A stretch of 64,000 bases of DNA, taken from contig JAJYUJ010000003.1 in the NCBI GenBank assembly GCA_021792615.1, positions 38,700-102,699 of the forward strand, written 5' to 3'. Position numbers and translations under genes: made by a program. Below the pieces are notes generated by a model, which searched no databases, was not told where the DNA came from, and saw only the letters and a program-made list of their open reading frames with translations. Shown piece by piece: positions 47,953 through 57,022 of this stretch (positions within the stretch are counted from its first letter, which is position 1; each line of letters starts with the position of its first letter). This DNA is from a bacterium. GTDB lineage: Bacteria > JAMCPX01.

Positions 47953-49482
47953 ATGAATAATAAAATATTGATATTCGATACAACATTAAGAGACGGAGAG
48001 CAATCCCCAGGCTCGAGCATGAACATGCAGGAAAAATTAAAGGTTGCACAGCAGTTAAAGCGGTTGAATGTGGATATCATCGAGGCCGGATTTCCCATAG
48101 CATCTGTGGGTGATTTCGAGGCGGTGAAAGAGGTGGCCTCCATGGTAAAAGGTATAACCATTGCAGGGCTTGCGCGGACAAACAGGGAGGACGTCGAAAG
48201 GGCATACGAGGCATTGAAACCGGCAGACAAGCCCAGAATCCACGTTTTTGTAGCAACCTCCGATATACACCTGAAGGCAAAACTGAAGAAGACCAGGGAA
48301 GAGGTACTTCAGATGACTGCGGAGTCCGTAGCGCGTGCGAAAGGATTTGTCGATGACGTGGAATTCTCGGCAGAGGATGCGACGCGCAGTGACAAAGACT
48401 ATCTGGTGGAGGTCTTTCAGACGGCAATCGATGCCGGTGCAACGACCATAAATATTCCCGATACCGTCGGATATACGACCCCTGACGAATTCGCGGAGCT
48501 TATCAGGTATGTAAGGACAAACATAAAAGCTCCGGACTCCGTTATTATCAGCGTACACTGCCACAATGACCTCGGTCTCGGGGTCGCCAATTCGCTCGCA
48601 GCGCTGAAAGAGGGAGCGAGGCAGATAGAATGTACCATAAACGGCATTGGCGAGAGGGCGGGGAATGCCGCCCTGGAAGAGATAGTCATGGCACTGAAAA
48701 CAAGAAAAAACTTCTTTCAGTGTTACAGCGATGTCGTTACGGAACAGATCTATCCGTCCAGCAGGCTGCTCAGCCAGATTACCGGTATATCCGTACAGCC
48801 CAATAAGGCCGTTGTCGGTGGCAATGCGTTTGCACACGAGGCAGGTATCCATCAGGACGGTGTATTAAAAGAAAAGCTGACGTATGAGATAATGACACCG
48901 CAATCCATTGGCTTGCCCTCGAACATGCTTGTCCTCGGAAAGCATTCCGGCAGGCATGCCTTCAGGGAAAGGGTAAAATCGCTCGGGTACGAATTAACCG
49001 ATGAGCAGATCGATAACGCCTTCGTCGTCTTTAAGCAGATCGCGGATAAGAAGAAAGAGGTTTATGATGAGGACATCGAGGCCATTGTAGCGGACAGGGT
49101 CCTGCACTGGGAGGAGAAGTATAAACTGGAGTCCGTGAATATCGCTTCGGGAACGGATATGCTTCCTTCGGCAACGGTAAAGATAACTATGGACGCAAAC
49201 GTTGTGACCGAGAGCGGCAGCGGTGACGGGCCGGTTGATGCCGTTTATAAGACCATTACCTCGATAACAAAAACCAAAAGCAGGCTTATGCGGTATCAGG
49301 TCAATGCAATAACCGGCGGGACGGATGCACAGGGCGAGGTATCGGTCAGGATAGAAGAAGACAGTCATACTGTGAGCGGAACCGGTTCCGATACGGACAT
49401 CATTGTTGCGAGCGCCAAGGCGTACATAAACGCTTTGAATAAGCTTGAACAGAAAAAGGTGAATAAGATAAAAGGGTTTTAA
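47953..49482 (+). CDS. leuA: 2-isopropylmalate synthase
   Basis: 509 residues from the ATG at 47953. A second in-frame ATG at 47932 has its own ribosome site (AGGAGG at 47921) and would add seven residues, so either start may be used. IFDTTLRDGEQSPGSSM, the metal-binding SVHCHNDLGLGVANSLA, GNAALEEIVMAL and AHEAGIHQDGVLK are family motifs, and residues about 385-509 are the leucine-binding regulatory domain. It makes the first committed intermediate of leucine. It opens the leuA-C-D-B series. Confidence 0.95.
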   Translation: MNNKILIFDTTLRDGEQSPGSSMNMQEKLKVAQQLKRLNVDIIEAGFPIASVGDFEAVKEVASMVKGITIAGLARTNREDVERAYEALKPADKPRIHVFVATSDIHLKAKLKKTREEVLQMTAESVARAKGFVDDVEFSAEDATRSDKDYLVEVFQTAIDAGATTINIPDTVGYTTPDEFAELIRYVRTNIKAPDSVIISVHCHNDLGLGVANSLAALKEGARQIECTINGIGERAGNAALEEIVMALKTRKNFFQCYSDVVTEQIYPSSRLLSQITGISVQPNKAVVGGNAFAHEAGIHQDGVLKEKLTYEIMTPQSIGLPSNMLVLGKHSGRHAFRERVKSLGYELTDEQIDNAFVVFKQIADKKKEVYDEDIEAIVADRVLHWEEKYKLESVNIASGTDMLPSATVKITMDANVVTESGSGDGPVDAVYKTITSITKTKSRLMRYQVNAITGGTDAQGEVSVRIEEDSHTVSGTGSDTDIIVASAKAYINALNKLEQKKVNKIKGF

Positions 49483-49488
49483 AGACGG

Positions 49489-49519
49489 CCACTTTTCCGC
49501 CTGACAAGCGGAAAAGTGG
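49489..49519 (+). promoter_or_regulatory. Perfect hairpin between leuA and leuC
   Basis: A 12-bp perfect stem: CCACTTTTCCGC (49489-49500) and GCGGAAAAGTGG (49508-49519) around CTGACAA. No T-run follows on either strand, so it is not a classical terminator. It lies 6 bp after the leuA stop and could stabilise or limit the leuA part of the mRNA. Confidence 0.6.
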
Positions 49520-49548
49520 TAGAAAATAACAACAGAAAGGAATTGAAT

Positions 49549-50832
49549 ATGGGAATGACGATAACGGAAAAGATTTTGGCACAACATGCAGGAGTACAGC
49601 ATGTTGAACCCGGGCAGCTCATTATGGCAGGCGTCGATCTGGCACTCGGTAACGATGTGACGGCACCTATTGCCATCGATGAATTCAAGAGGCACGGCGG
49701 TAAAGAGGTTTTTGATAAGAGCAGGGTGGTGCTTGTGCCGGATCATTTTGCGCCGAACAAGGACATAAAATCAGCAGTCCAATGCAAGATTCTCAGGGAT
49801 TTTGCGAAAGAAAAAGGCATTGAAAACTACTTCGAATTGGGAAATATGGGAATCGAGCATGCATTGCTGCCGGAAACAGGGCTTGTTGCACCGGGAGATC
49901 TTATCATCGGAGCGGACAGTCACACCTGTACGTACGGCGCTGTCGGTGCCTTTTCAACGGGCGTGGGCAGTACGGACCTTGCGGCAGCCATGATAAGCGG
50001 TAAGGCATGGTTTAAAGTTCCGCCGAGCATCAAATTCGTTTATCACAGCAGTAAAAAAGGTAAACTCAAGAGCTGGGTGTACGGCAAGGATGTTATCCTT
50101 TTCACGATAGGAGAAATAGGTGTCGACGGTGCGTTGTACAAGGCAATGGAGTTCACCGGCGATGTTATCGATGCCATGAACATGAGCGAACGGTTTACGA
50201 TGTGCAATATGGTAATCGAGGCAGGAGGAAAAAACGGCATTGTCGTACCGGATACGACAACGGTGAATTATGTAAACCAGAGGGTCAAAAGGGCTTACAC
50301 GGTTTTCACATCAGACGCAGATGCGAGATATGAGCATGTCTATGAATACGATCTCTCGAACCTGAAACCGCAGGTGGCATTTCCTCACTTGCCCGAGAAT
50401 ACAAAAAACATCGACGAGGTCGGCAGGATAGACATCGATCAGGCGTTTGTCGGTTCATGCACGAACGGATGGATAGAGGATTTGAGGATAGCGGCATCCA
50501 TCGTAAAGGGCAGAAAGGTGAATTCCAACCTCAGGATGATCGTGATACCGGCAACCCCCCAGATATACCGGCAGGCATTGAAGGAAGGGCTTATCGAGAC
50601 CTTTGTCGATGCGGGCGCCGTCTTCAGCATACCGACCTGCGGTCCGTGTCTCGGCGGGCATATGGGCGTCCTTGCTCCGGGTGAGAGAGCTGTTGCAACG
50701 ACGAACAGGAACTTCAAGGGCAGGATGGGGGATCTGAAGAGCGAGGTTTATCTTGCGAACCCGGCGGTAGTAGCTGCTTCGGCGGTGCTCGGCAGGATAG
50801 GATCACCCGAGGAACTGGGGATAAAAGGATAA
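49549..50832 (+). CDS. leuC: 3-isopropylmalate dehydratase large subunit
   Basis: 427 residues from the ATG at 49549, which follows GAAAGGAA; the open frame starts at 49516. [20 protein letters not shown], the cluster cysteines in VGSCTNGW and [11 protein letters not shown], and [11 protein letters not shown] are present. The protein is the HacA/LeuC2 type shared by anaerobes and archaea. With LeuD it isomerises 2- to 3-isopropylmalate. The related homoaconitase activity cannot be excluded by sequence, but leuA, leuD and leuB beside it argue for leucine. Confidence 0.94.
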   Translation: MGMTITEKILAQHAGVQHVEPGQLIMAGVDLALGNDVTAPIAIDEFKRHGGKEVFDKSRVVLVPDHFAPNKDIKSAVQCKILRDFAKEKGIENYFELGNMGIEHALLPETGLVAPGDLIIGADSHTCTYGAVGAFSTGVGSTDLAAAMISGKAWFKVPPSIKFVYHSSKKGKLKSWVYGKDVILFTIGEIGVDGALYKAMEFTGDVIDAMNMSERFTMCNMVIEAGGKNGIVVPDTTTVNYVNQRVKRAYTVFTSDADARYEHVYEYDLSNLKPQVAFPHLPENTKNIDEVGRIDIDQAFVGSCTNGWIEDLRIAASIVKGRKVNSNLRMIVIPATPQIYRQALKEGLIETFVDAGAVFSIPTCGPCLGGHMGVLAPGERAVATTNRNFKGRMGDLKSEVYLANPAVVAASAVLGRIGSPEELGIKG

Positions 50833-50858
50833 TAGATAACAATGCATAGTGTTCAATC

Positions 50859-50946
50859 GTCGTTGCGAAACAAAGGTGAAGCAATCCCTCAAGAGTAGGG
50901 GAGATTGCTTCGTCGTCCCGCCTCCGGCGGGACTACTCGCAATGAC
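50859..50946 (+). repeat. GTCGTTGCGA...TCGCAATGAC palindromic element
   Basis: 88 bp between leuC and leuD. Outer arms GTCGTTGCGA and TCGCAATGAC; inside, GAAGCAATC pairs with GATTGCTTC, and a perfect hairpin GTCCCGCC/GGCGGGAC lies at 50915-50933. This resembles a dispersed repeat family often seen in deltaproteobacterial intergenic DNA, different from the GTCATTCC family here. Confidence 0.7.
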
Positions 50947-50981
50947 CGTATGAACAGTATAATAAGATTAGGAGGCATAGA

Positions 50982-51473
50982 ATGATAATACGGGGCAATG
51001 CACATGTGTTCGGCAATGATATAGACACGGACGTCATTATACCTGCGCGGTATCTGAATACTTTTGATCATGACGAACTGGCAAAGCACGCTATGGAGGG
51101 TGTTGAGGCCGATTTTTACAAAAAGGTGACCAAGGGGGATATCATCGTCGGCGGTTCGAACTTCGGCAGCGGTTCGTCGAGAGAGCACGCACCTATTGCT
51201 ATCATGGCAACCGGGATATCCCTTGTCATAGCAAGAAGCTTTGCAAGGATATTCTACAGGAATGCGTTCAATATAGGGCTGCCGCTGCTTGAGGTGAATG
51301 AGGATATCGACAGTATAAAAACAGGTACACCCCTTGAGGTTAATCTTGACACGGGGCTCATAAAAGAGCTTTTAACTAATAAAGTTTATAATGCTGCGCC
51401 TATTCCGGAGTTTATGCAGGAGTTGCTGAGAGCAGGCGGGTTGATGAATTATATGGAGAAGAAGGGACACTAA
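50982..51473 (+). CDS. leuD: 3-isopropylmalate dehydratase small subunit
   Basis: 163 residues of the swivel-domain type. Motifs: DIDTDVIIPARYLNT, GGSNFGSGSSREHAP near residue 58, and [20 protein letters not shown]. It completes the LeuCD enzyme. TTAGGAGG precedes the start. A repeat element was inserted between it and leuC. Confidence 0.95.
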   Translation: MIIRGNAHVFGNDIDTDVIIPARYLNTFDHDELAKHAMEGVEADFYKKVTKGDIIVGGSNFGSGSSREHAPIAIMATGISLVIARSFARIFYRNAFNIGLPLLEVNEDIDSIKTGTPLEVNLDTGLIKELLTNKVYNAAPIPEFMQELLRAGGLMNYMEKKGH

Positions 51474-51481
51474 ATAAAAAG

Positions 51482-51554
51482 AGATTCGTCGCCGTGGCAC
51501 CGGTGCGCCTCTTCTCAGAATGACAACGAATGTTCCGTCATTCTGAAGGAAGCG
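51482..51554 (+). repeat. Inward-facing TCAGAATGAC / GTCATTCTGA element
   Basis: Between leuD and leuB: AGATTCGTCGCC at the left pairs with the right-hand GCGAAGAATCT, and TCAGAATGAC (51515-51524) pairs with GTCATTCTGA (51537-51546) around a 12-nt centre. It is a third palindromic family; this copy is oriented with the GTCATT parts in the middle. Confidence 0.65.
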
Positions 51555-51597
51555 AAGAATCTGCCGAGTAAAATAAATACAGTGGAGAATGAAGTAT

Positions 51598-52659
51598 ATG
51601 AAAAAGAAAATTGTTGTTTTCCCCGGGGACGGAATAGGACCGGAGGTTGTAGAGCAGGCAAAAAAGGTGCTTGCCAGGGTAGCGGAAAAAGGAAAGATTA
51701 AGCTCGAAATGCAGGAATTTCCTATCGGCGGTGCAAGCATAGATATCTATGGAGTGCCGCTCAAAGAAGAATATCTCAAGGAAGCAAAAAAGGCGGATGC
51801 TGTACTGCTGGGTGCAGTCGGAGGCCCAAAGTGGGATGTCGTTGAATCTTCTATCAGGCCTGAAAAGGCTTTGCTTGCACTCAGAGAGGGACTTAAGACG
51901 TACGCAAACCTCAGGCCTGCAAAACCTTATATAGCCTTGCTCAAGGCGTCAACCTTGAAACCCGAGGTCATAGAAAATGTTGATATACTGGTCGTACGGG
52001 AGCTAACCGGCGGCATATATTTCGGCAAACCAAGAGGCATAAAGGAGAACAAGAAAGGTTATAACACGCTTGTATATTCCCGCAAAGAGATTGAAAGGAT
52101 TGCGAAAAGGGCTTTTGAGGCGGCGATGCTCAGGAAGAACCATGTAACAAGCGTCGATAAGGCGAATATACTCGAAACATCCATGTTCTGGAGGCAAATC
52201 GTTAAAGAGGTCGCAGTCGCATATCCAGAGGTCAGACTCGATCACCTGTATGTCGACAATTGCGCTATGCAGATCATTCGGAACCCGGCGCAATTCGACG
52301 TCATACTCACGGACAATATGTTCGGCGACATTCTCAGCGACGAGGCATCCATGCTCACGGGCTCGCTGGGCATGCTTCCCTCGGCAAGTGTCGGCGACAA
52401 GAAGGGTCTCTATGAACCGATACACGGATCTGCACCTGACATTGCAGGCAAGGGTATTGCCAACCCCATTGCAACGATTGCGTCCGTTGCAATGATGTTC
52501 AGGTATTCATTTAACAGAATGGAGTTTTCTGATATGATAGAAAATGCGATACAAAAAGTGCTCGACGCCGGCTTCCGTACAAAGGACATAGACGATGGGA
52601 CTGGCAGGCTGGTCTCGACACAGGAAATGGGCGAGGAGATAGTGAAAAGGATAGAATAA
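51598..52659 (+). CDS. leuB: 3-isopropylmalate dehydrogenase
   Basis: 353 residues from the ATG at 51598; the ATG at 51589 is almost on top of the GGAGA ribosome site. [54 protein letters not shown] and [19 protein letters not shown] are family motifs. It oxidises and decarboxylates 3-isopropylmalate to the leucine precursor. It is in the same direction as leuD but separated by a repeat element. Confidence 0.95.
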   Translation: MKKKIVVFPGDGIGPEVVEQAKKVLARVAEKGKIKLEMQEFPIGGASIDIYGVPLKEEYLKEAKKADAVLLGAVGGPKWDVVESSIRPEKALLALREGLKTYANLRPAKPYIALLKASTLKPEVIENVDILVVRELTGGIYFGKPRGIKENKKGYNTLVYSRKEIERIAKRAFEAAMLRKNHVTSVDKANILETSMFWRQIVKEVAVAYPEVRLDHLYVDNCAMQIIRNPAQFDVILTDNMFGDILSDEASMLTGSLGMLPSASVGDKKGLYEPIHGSAPDIAGKGIANPIATIASVAMMFRYSFNRMEFSDMIENAIQKVLDAGFRTKDIDDGTGRLVSTQEMGEEIVKRIE

Positions 52660-52680
52660 AGGAATTCAATATTTCACTGT

Positions 52681-52778
52681 GTCATTCCCGCGAAAGTGGG
52701 AATCCAGATGTTGTTTTTTTGAAAGAAGTAAATTAAATAACATATAAAGGCCTGGATTCCCGTTTACACGGGAATAAC
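52681..52778 (+). repeat. Dispersed GTCATTCC palindromic element (long copy)
   Basis: 98 bp between leuB and asd. Both ends are hairpins: GTCATTCCCGCG with its partner GTGGGAATCC at the left, and CTGGATTCCCGT with ACGGGAATAAC at the right. A 44-bp AT-rich centre contains no gene. One base of the right end (GGAATAAC) departs from the consensus. The rest of 52660-52868 shows only the asd ribosome site. Confidence 0.85.
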
Positions 52779-52868
52779 AGAAATGAGATAGAGCATTCCA
52801 ACTTTTATAAAAGCAGACAGGTTAAAGTAGTAACAATAGATTACAATTAAATTAAAGGAGTTAAGGAA

Positions 52869-53894
52869 ATGGGAAGTAAAAGTTATTCAGTTGCCATTGC
52901 AGGTGCGACCGGTGCAGTCGGCAATGTGATGCTGCAGTTACTCGAGGAACGTAAGTTTCCGGTCAGGGAATTGAAATTGCTTGCTTCAAGCAAGTCAAAA
53001 GGAAAGACCCTTACATTCAAGGGAGAAAATATATCAGTGGAAGAATTGGGACCCAAGTCCTTCACAGGTGTTGAGGTAGCCCTTTTTTCTGCTGGTGCTT
53101 CCAGGAGCAAGGAGTTCGCAAAATACGCCGTCGAAGCAGGGGCTGTCGTTATAGACAACAGCTCTGCATTCAGGATGGAGCCGGATATTCCGCTCGTGGT
53201 ACCGGAGATAAATCCCGATGCAATAAAGCAGTACAAGAAAACAGGTATTATCGCCAATCCGAATTGTACGACTATCGTTACACTCATGGGTGCAGCTCCC
53301 CTGCACAAGTACGGCAAAATAAAACGCATGGTAGCCACAAGCTATCAGGCGGTTTCCGGTGCTGGTGCAAAGGCAATGGCGGAGCTCGAGGCCCAGGTAA
53401 GGGCATGGGCAAAGGGAGAACCGCTCAAGGTAGAGGTGTTTCCTTATCAGATTGCATTCAATGTGTTGCCGCATATTGATGTTTTTCTTGAAAACGGATA
53501 TACAAAAGAAGAGATGAAGCTTATCAATGAATCAAGAAAGATATTGAACGATCAGACGATAAAGGTTTCTCCGACGACCGTCAGGGTGCCTGTTTTCAGG
53601 GCTCATTCTGTTGCCGTCAATATCCAGACGGAAAAGAAGATTACCCGGCAAAAGGCCATAGAGCTGATAAACGCATTCCCCGGGGTACAGGTCGAAGATG
53701 ACCCGGCGCACAAAAAGTATCCGATGCCGTTGTTCATAGCGGGTCAGGACGATTGCTTTGTCGGCAGGATTCGCGAAGACGATTCTGTCGAGAACGGCCT
53801 CAATTTCTGGGTTGTCGGCGATCAGCTTAAGAAAGGCGCTGCTCTCAATGCCATTCAAATAGCAGAGCAGATGATAAAGGACAAGCTGTTGTGA
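52869..53894 (+). CDS. asd: Aspartate-semialdehyde dehydrogenase
   Basis: 341 residues. [20 protein letters not shown] is the NADP-binding start, [18 protein letters not shown] follows, and the catalytic cysteine is in [15 protein letters not shown] near residue 132. [14 protein letters not shown] is the substrate-binding region. It makes the branch-point intermediate for lysine, threonine and methionine. The start is preceded by AAAGGAG. The last four bases overlap the next gene (GTGA). Confidence 0.96.
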   Translation: MGSKSYSVAIAGATGAVGNVMLQLLEERKFPVRELKLLASSKSKGKTLTFKGENISVEELGPKSFTGVEVALFSAGASRSKEFAKYAVEAGAVVIDNSSAFRMEPDIPLVVPEINPDAIKQYKKTGIIANPNCTTIVTLMGAAPLHKYGKIKRMVATSYQAVSGAGAKAMAELEAQVRAWAKGEPLKVEVFPYQIAFNVLPHIDVFLENGYTKEEMKLINESRKILNDQTIKVSPTTVRVPVFRAHSVAVNIQTEKKITRQKAIELINAFPGVQVEDDPAHKKYPMPLFIAGQDDCFVGRIREDDSVENGLNFWVVGDQLKKGAALNAIQIAEQMIKDKLL

Positions 53895-56011
53895 ATGAAA
53901 AACGTTTGCATGCAGGAGGGGCAGGGCGTGCCCTGTCCGATAAAAAATCAGTTACATTCAGGGGCGGGGCGCTGCCTCGCCCTCTTCAAAAAGCAAGGGT
54001 TCAAAATTATAAACCTCTGCTCATAATACAGGTCCTTTTTAGTTTTCTTATTATTATCAGCTCTTTATTCGTTGCCGCATCCGCTGCATACGCGTTTCCC
54101 AACACAAAGGTTGCATCCATACCGGTTGGCAGCGGCCCTTACGGAATTGCGGGCAACGGAACGTATGCCGTTGTGGCAGAAAGCCAAACAGGAAGAGTGG
54201 ATATTATCAACCTTTCAACCAACACGCTTCTTTCCACAAGTGTTTTTGCCGGTACAAACCCATCCATGGTTGCTGTAACACCCGACGGAACACTCGCCTA
54301 TGTTACCGGTTATGGAAACAATGGGGCGAACACCACTGTTTATGCCGTAAGTCTGAACGCTTCGTCCAATTTTACCACATCTTCGGTTTCGGTCGGCAGC
54401 GGGCCTATCGGCATTGCGATAGTAAATAACATCGTGTTTGTAACAAATTATGGCAGTAATTCGTGGTCATATTTTCCCGTTGGCTCTTCTTCGCCGACAA
54501 CCGTGAACTCATGGGGAGGAGGACCTATCAGCATCGCTGCAAACGCAAGCGCAACCCAGGTTTATGTAGCCAACAGCACATCGAATACGGTCAATGTATT
54601 TCAGTCTAATTTTAATGGAACAAACACCTATGGTGTAACGGCAACGATTACCACGGGATTAAATCAACCGGACGCACTTTTATTGGTGCCGAATTCAACG
54701 ACCCTGTATGTTGCCAATGGGAATGGCAATACCCTGGATGTTATAAATACTTCTTCAAAGAGTGTTGTGGCTACTATCGCATTGCCTTCGGGCGGTCATC
54801 CGAACGGCCTCGCGCTTACGCCTGACAATGCGACCCTGATGGTCATGAATTCACCGGCAGGCGGTATTACCTATATTCAGGTATCCAACAACTCTGTAAT
54901 CAACAGCTTATCCCTGGGCTCGAACCTTGAACAGGCTTATATACCTTCCAATTCCAATGCCTATATTACGGATTATTCGGCAAACATGGTTTATCAGCTT
55001 TCAAGTGTAGTAACGATTATATCGGCAAGTCCTTCTGCTATCAATAATACTAACAACAATGTCTCTACAATTACATGGTCATCGACCATGTCGGGCACGT
55101 ATGAGGTGGAGATAGGAGGGAACGGCACCATGGGTACAGGCACGCCGATACCCGGAGACAGCGGCTCTGTGACCGCGGGCCAGCAGATGACGACACCGAT
55201 CTATGCGTCCGACCTTATCAATCTTGCCGGAGGTGCAAACGGGCCATACACGATATACATCTATGTAACGACCACGCAGGGGAGTATTGTCGCCTATACA
55301 TCCACGAACATTATACTCTTGACCACTGCACCGCAGCCTGCTTCCAATCTCTCTGCAACACCGGGTGATGGTAAAGCCCTTGTGAGCTGGACGGCAAGTC
55401 CCTCTCTGTACCTCGGCGGATACTCTCTTTATTATTCTACAGGTCTATTTGCTATCAATAGCCTTCCCGCAACCGTTGATGATGCAGGCAATACTACATC
55501 CTACACGCTGAGCGGACTTACCAACGGAACTCTGTATTATTTAGGCGTTGTCACCTATGATTTAGCCGGCAATACAAGCCCATTGAGTAATATTGCTACG
55601 GTTACGCCCGTCTACATACCGGGCCCGTCCGAAATTGCGGGACAGAAGGGTAATTGTTTCATTGCAACGGCAGCGTATGGATCATATGACGATTTCGATG
55701 TGTGGGTGTTGCGGCAGTTCCGCAACAAGGTCCTGCTGAAGAGCGACGCCGGCAGATGGTTTGTGAGAACGTATTACAGGCTCAGTCCTCCAATAGCCCA
55801 CTTCATAGCAGGGCATGACGCATTGAGGGCCATGGTACGGATATTGCTGAAACCGTTCGTCTTGGGGAGTATGGTGGTGCTCTACGGAACGACAATACAA
55901 AAGTTTATTATACTTTTCTTGTTTATGATAATATTCGTCATAGCAATAGAAGGTGTGAAACAAAAAGGAAAACTTCTGTTCTGTCATTCCCGTGAAAACG
56001 GGAATCCATAA
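53891..56011 (+). CDS. Exported YVTN beta-propeller / fibronectin III protein with CFI-box C-terminal region
   Basis: 706 residues, GTG start overlapping asd. The first 45 residues are encoded by a GC-rich repeat and look unlike a normal N-terminus; a signal peptide follows ([19 protein letters not shown], cleavage near AYA). Residues about 75-370 carry repeated beta-propeller strands such as [13 protein letters not shown] and [14 protein letters not shown]. Residues about 475-575 form a fibronectin type III domain. [13 protein letters not shown] near residue 583 is the CFI-box motif of exported proteins, and two membrane helices end the chain. The last nine residues (CHSRENGNP) come from the GTCATTCC repeat. 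Role: probably a cell-surface protein; function unknown. Confidence 0.8.
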   Translation: MNEKRLHAGGAGRALSDKKSVTFRGGALPRPLQKARVQNYKPLLIIQVLFSFLIIISSLFVAASAAYAFPNTKVASIPVGSGPYGIAGNGTYAVVAESQTGRVDIINLSTNTLLSTSVFAGTNPSMVAVTPDGTLAYVTGYGNNGANTTVYAVSLNASSNFTTSSVSVGSGPIGIAIVNNIVFVTNYGSNSWSYFPVGSSSPTTVNSWGGGPISIAANASATQVYVANSTSNTVNVFQSNFNGTNTYGVTATITTGLNQPDALLLVPNSTTLYVANGNGNTLDVINTSSKSVVATIALPSGGHPNGLALTPDNATLMVMNSPAGGITYIQVSNNSVINSLSLGSNLEQAYIPSNSNAYITDYSANMVYQLSSVVTIISASPSAINNTNNNVSTITWSSTMSGTYEVEIGGNGTMGTGTPIPGDSGSVTAGQQMTTPIYASDLINLAGGANGPYTIYIYVTTTQGSIVAYTSTNIILLTTAPQPASNLSATPGDGKALVSWTASPSLYLGGYSLYYSTGLFAINSLPATVDDAGNTTSYTLSGLTNGTLYYLGVVTYDLAGNTSPLSNIATVTPVYIPGPSEIAGQKGNCFIATAAYGSYDDFDVWVLRQFRNKVLLKSDAGRWFVRTYYRLSPPIAHFIAGHDALRAMVRILLKPFVLGSMVVLYGTTIQKFIILFLFMIIFVIAIEGVKQKGKLLFCHSRENGNP
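53912..53984 (+). repeat. GC-rich two-hairpin element inside the 5' end of the propeller gene
   Basis: GGGGCAGGGC and GCCCTGTCC (53919-53938) form the first hairpin, and GGGGCGGGGC with GCCTCGCCCTC (53961-53984) the second, with about 20 AT-rich bases between. Same layout as 9710-9786. Here it is translated as part of the propeller protein's N-terminus. Confidence 0.55.
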
Positions 56012-56327
56012 GAGTATTTATGACAAACCCCTATTATATTTATATATTAGCAAGCAGAAGGAACGGAACTTTATACGTTGGTGTTACAAACAATTTGATA
56101 AGGCGTATATATGAACATAAAGAAAACATTGTAGATGGTTTTACAAAACGATTTAGTGTTCATTCATTAGTATATTTTGAGCAAACAAATGATATAAATA
56201 GTGCATTATTAAGAGAGAAACAATTAAAGAAATGGAATAGAAAATGGAAGATAGAATTAATAGAAGGATTTAATCCAGAATGGGAAGATTTAGCAAAAGA
56301 CTGGATTCCCACTTCCGTGGGAATGAC
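55983..56327 (+). mobile_element. GIY-YIG gene between two inverted GTCATTCC ends: candidate autonomous element
   Basis: The left end (55983-56007) and right end (56303-56327) are 25-bp inverted repeats: 19 of 25 bases agree when one is reverse-complemented, and each end forms its own hairpin (GTCATTCCC... paired with GGGAATCC). The outer four bases TTCT/AGAA extend the match. Between them lies only the GIY-YIG gene. The same ends, without a gene, occur at 8626 and 52681. The gene is AT-rich with TTA and AGA codons unlike its neighbours. That it is mobile is inference from this layout; no target-site duplication longer than the symmetric flank is visible. Confidence 0.6.
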
Positions 56328-56364
56328 AGAAAAAAATAGTAGAATGGCAGGTTGCTCTTTATAA
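56020..56364 (+). CDS. GIY-YIG nuclease domain protein
   Basis: 114 residues of the short GIY-YIG type (UPF0213/YhbQ-like). YIYIL at 6-10 and TLYVG at 17-21 are the two motif halves, Arg29 (in NLIRRIYEHKE) and Glu66 (in LLREKQLKKW) are the expected catalytic residues. Residues about 94-105 (DWIPTSVGMTE) are encoded by the right-hand repeat end, so the protein tail is made by the element itself. The ATG lies 13 bp inside the left repeat; no strong ribosome site. GIY-YIG domains cut DNA in homing endonucleases and UvrC. Codon use is AT-rich compared with the surrounding genes. Confidence 0.88.
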   Translation: MTNPYYIYILASRRNGTLYVGVTNNLIRRIYEHKENIVDGFTKRFSVHSLVYFEQTNDINSALLREKQLKKWNRKWKIELIEGFNPEWEDLAKDWIPTSVGMTEKNSRMAGCSL

Positions 56365-56377
56365 GGAGAGAATAAGT

Positions 56378-57022
56378 ATGCTGAAGAGAGTTGTTTTGAT
56401 ATTATTATTTTTAGGTTTTATAAATGTGTCTGCCCGGGCATCAGACAATGTTCATTATGAGCTTACGCTTGGAGCGGGTGCAGTTCATTTTACAAAAGAC
56501 CCCGTGCTTCAGTCATTTTATAAGAACAACTATGTGCCGATGTATCAGCTCAATGCAGGCGTGTTGTTTTATCATTTTATCGGTCTTGACGGCACTCTTG
56601 GGTTTGTCTATGGCAAACACACTCTCTATGCGCAGCCCGGTGTCGGACAGCAGTATACCCTTATGGTTTACCCTGCACGGCTGGATGCTGTTCTCCAGTT
56701 ACGCTTGCGGGACGATCAGGTTATTTATCCCTATATCGGAGCCGGTGGAGTTGCAACGGGTTTTTATCAAATAGCGTCCGGAGGCGGCAAAATAGTCAGC
56801 GGATATAAATATGGATATAACTGGATAGGCGGTATTCATATTTTGCTCGATCCAATCGATATGAGGCATGTCGGCAACCTGCGTACGGAATACGGTATCG
56901 ATCATGTGTATATTGACATAAGGATCGGTCAGGACATGGTAAACGATTTTCATAAAAGCAGCAGTACGGGATTTGATTTTTCCACCCAGTACATCATCGG
57001 AGCTTTCGGCTTCGAATTTTGA
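56378..57022 (+). CDS. Outer-membrane beta-barrel protein
   Basis: 214 residues: signal peptide (MLKRVVLILLFLGFINVSA), then alternating amphipathic strands such as YELTLGAGAVHFTKDP, LNAGVLFYHFIGLDGTLGFV and IGAGGVATGFYQIA, ending in GAFGFEF with the terminal aromatic residue of outer-membrane barrels. It resembles an eight-stranded OmpA/OmpW-like barrel; the exact family and function are not recognised. AAGGAGAG precedes the start. It follows the GIY-YIG cassette. Confidence 0.7.
   Translation: MLKRVVLILLFLGFINVSARASDNVHYELTLGAGAVHFTKDPVLQSFYKNNYVPMYQLNAGVLFYHFIGLDGTLGFVYGKHTLYAQPGVGQQYTLMVYPARLDAVLQLRLRDDQVIYPYIGAGGVATGFYQIASGGGKIVSGYKYGYNWIGGIHILLDPIDMRHVGNLRTEYGIDHVYIDIRIGQDMVNDFHKSSSTGFDFSTQYIIGAFGFEF

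Noticed and set aside
56020..56364. UvrC or homing endonuclease in an intron
   Set aside because: The protein is a short stand-alone GIY-YIG domain, far shorter than UvrC, and it lies between complete genes rather than within an interrupted one; no intron structure is seen.
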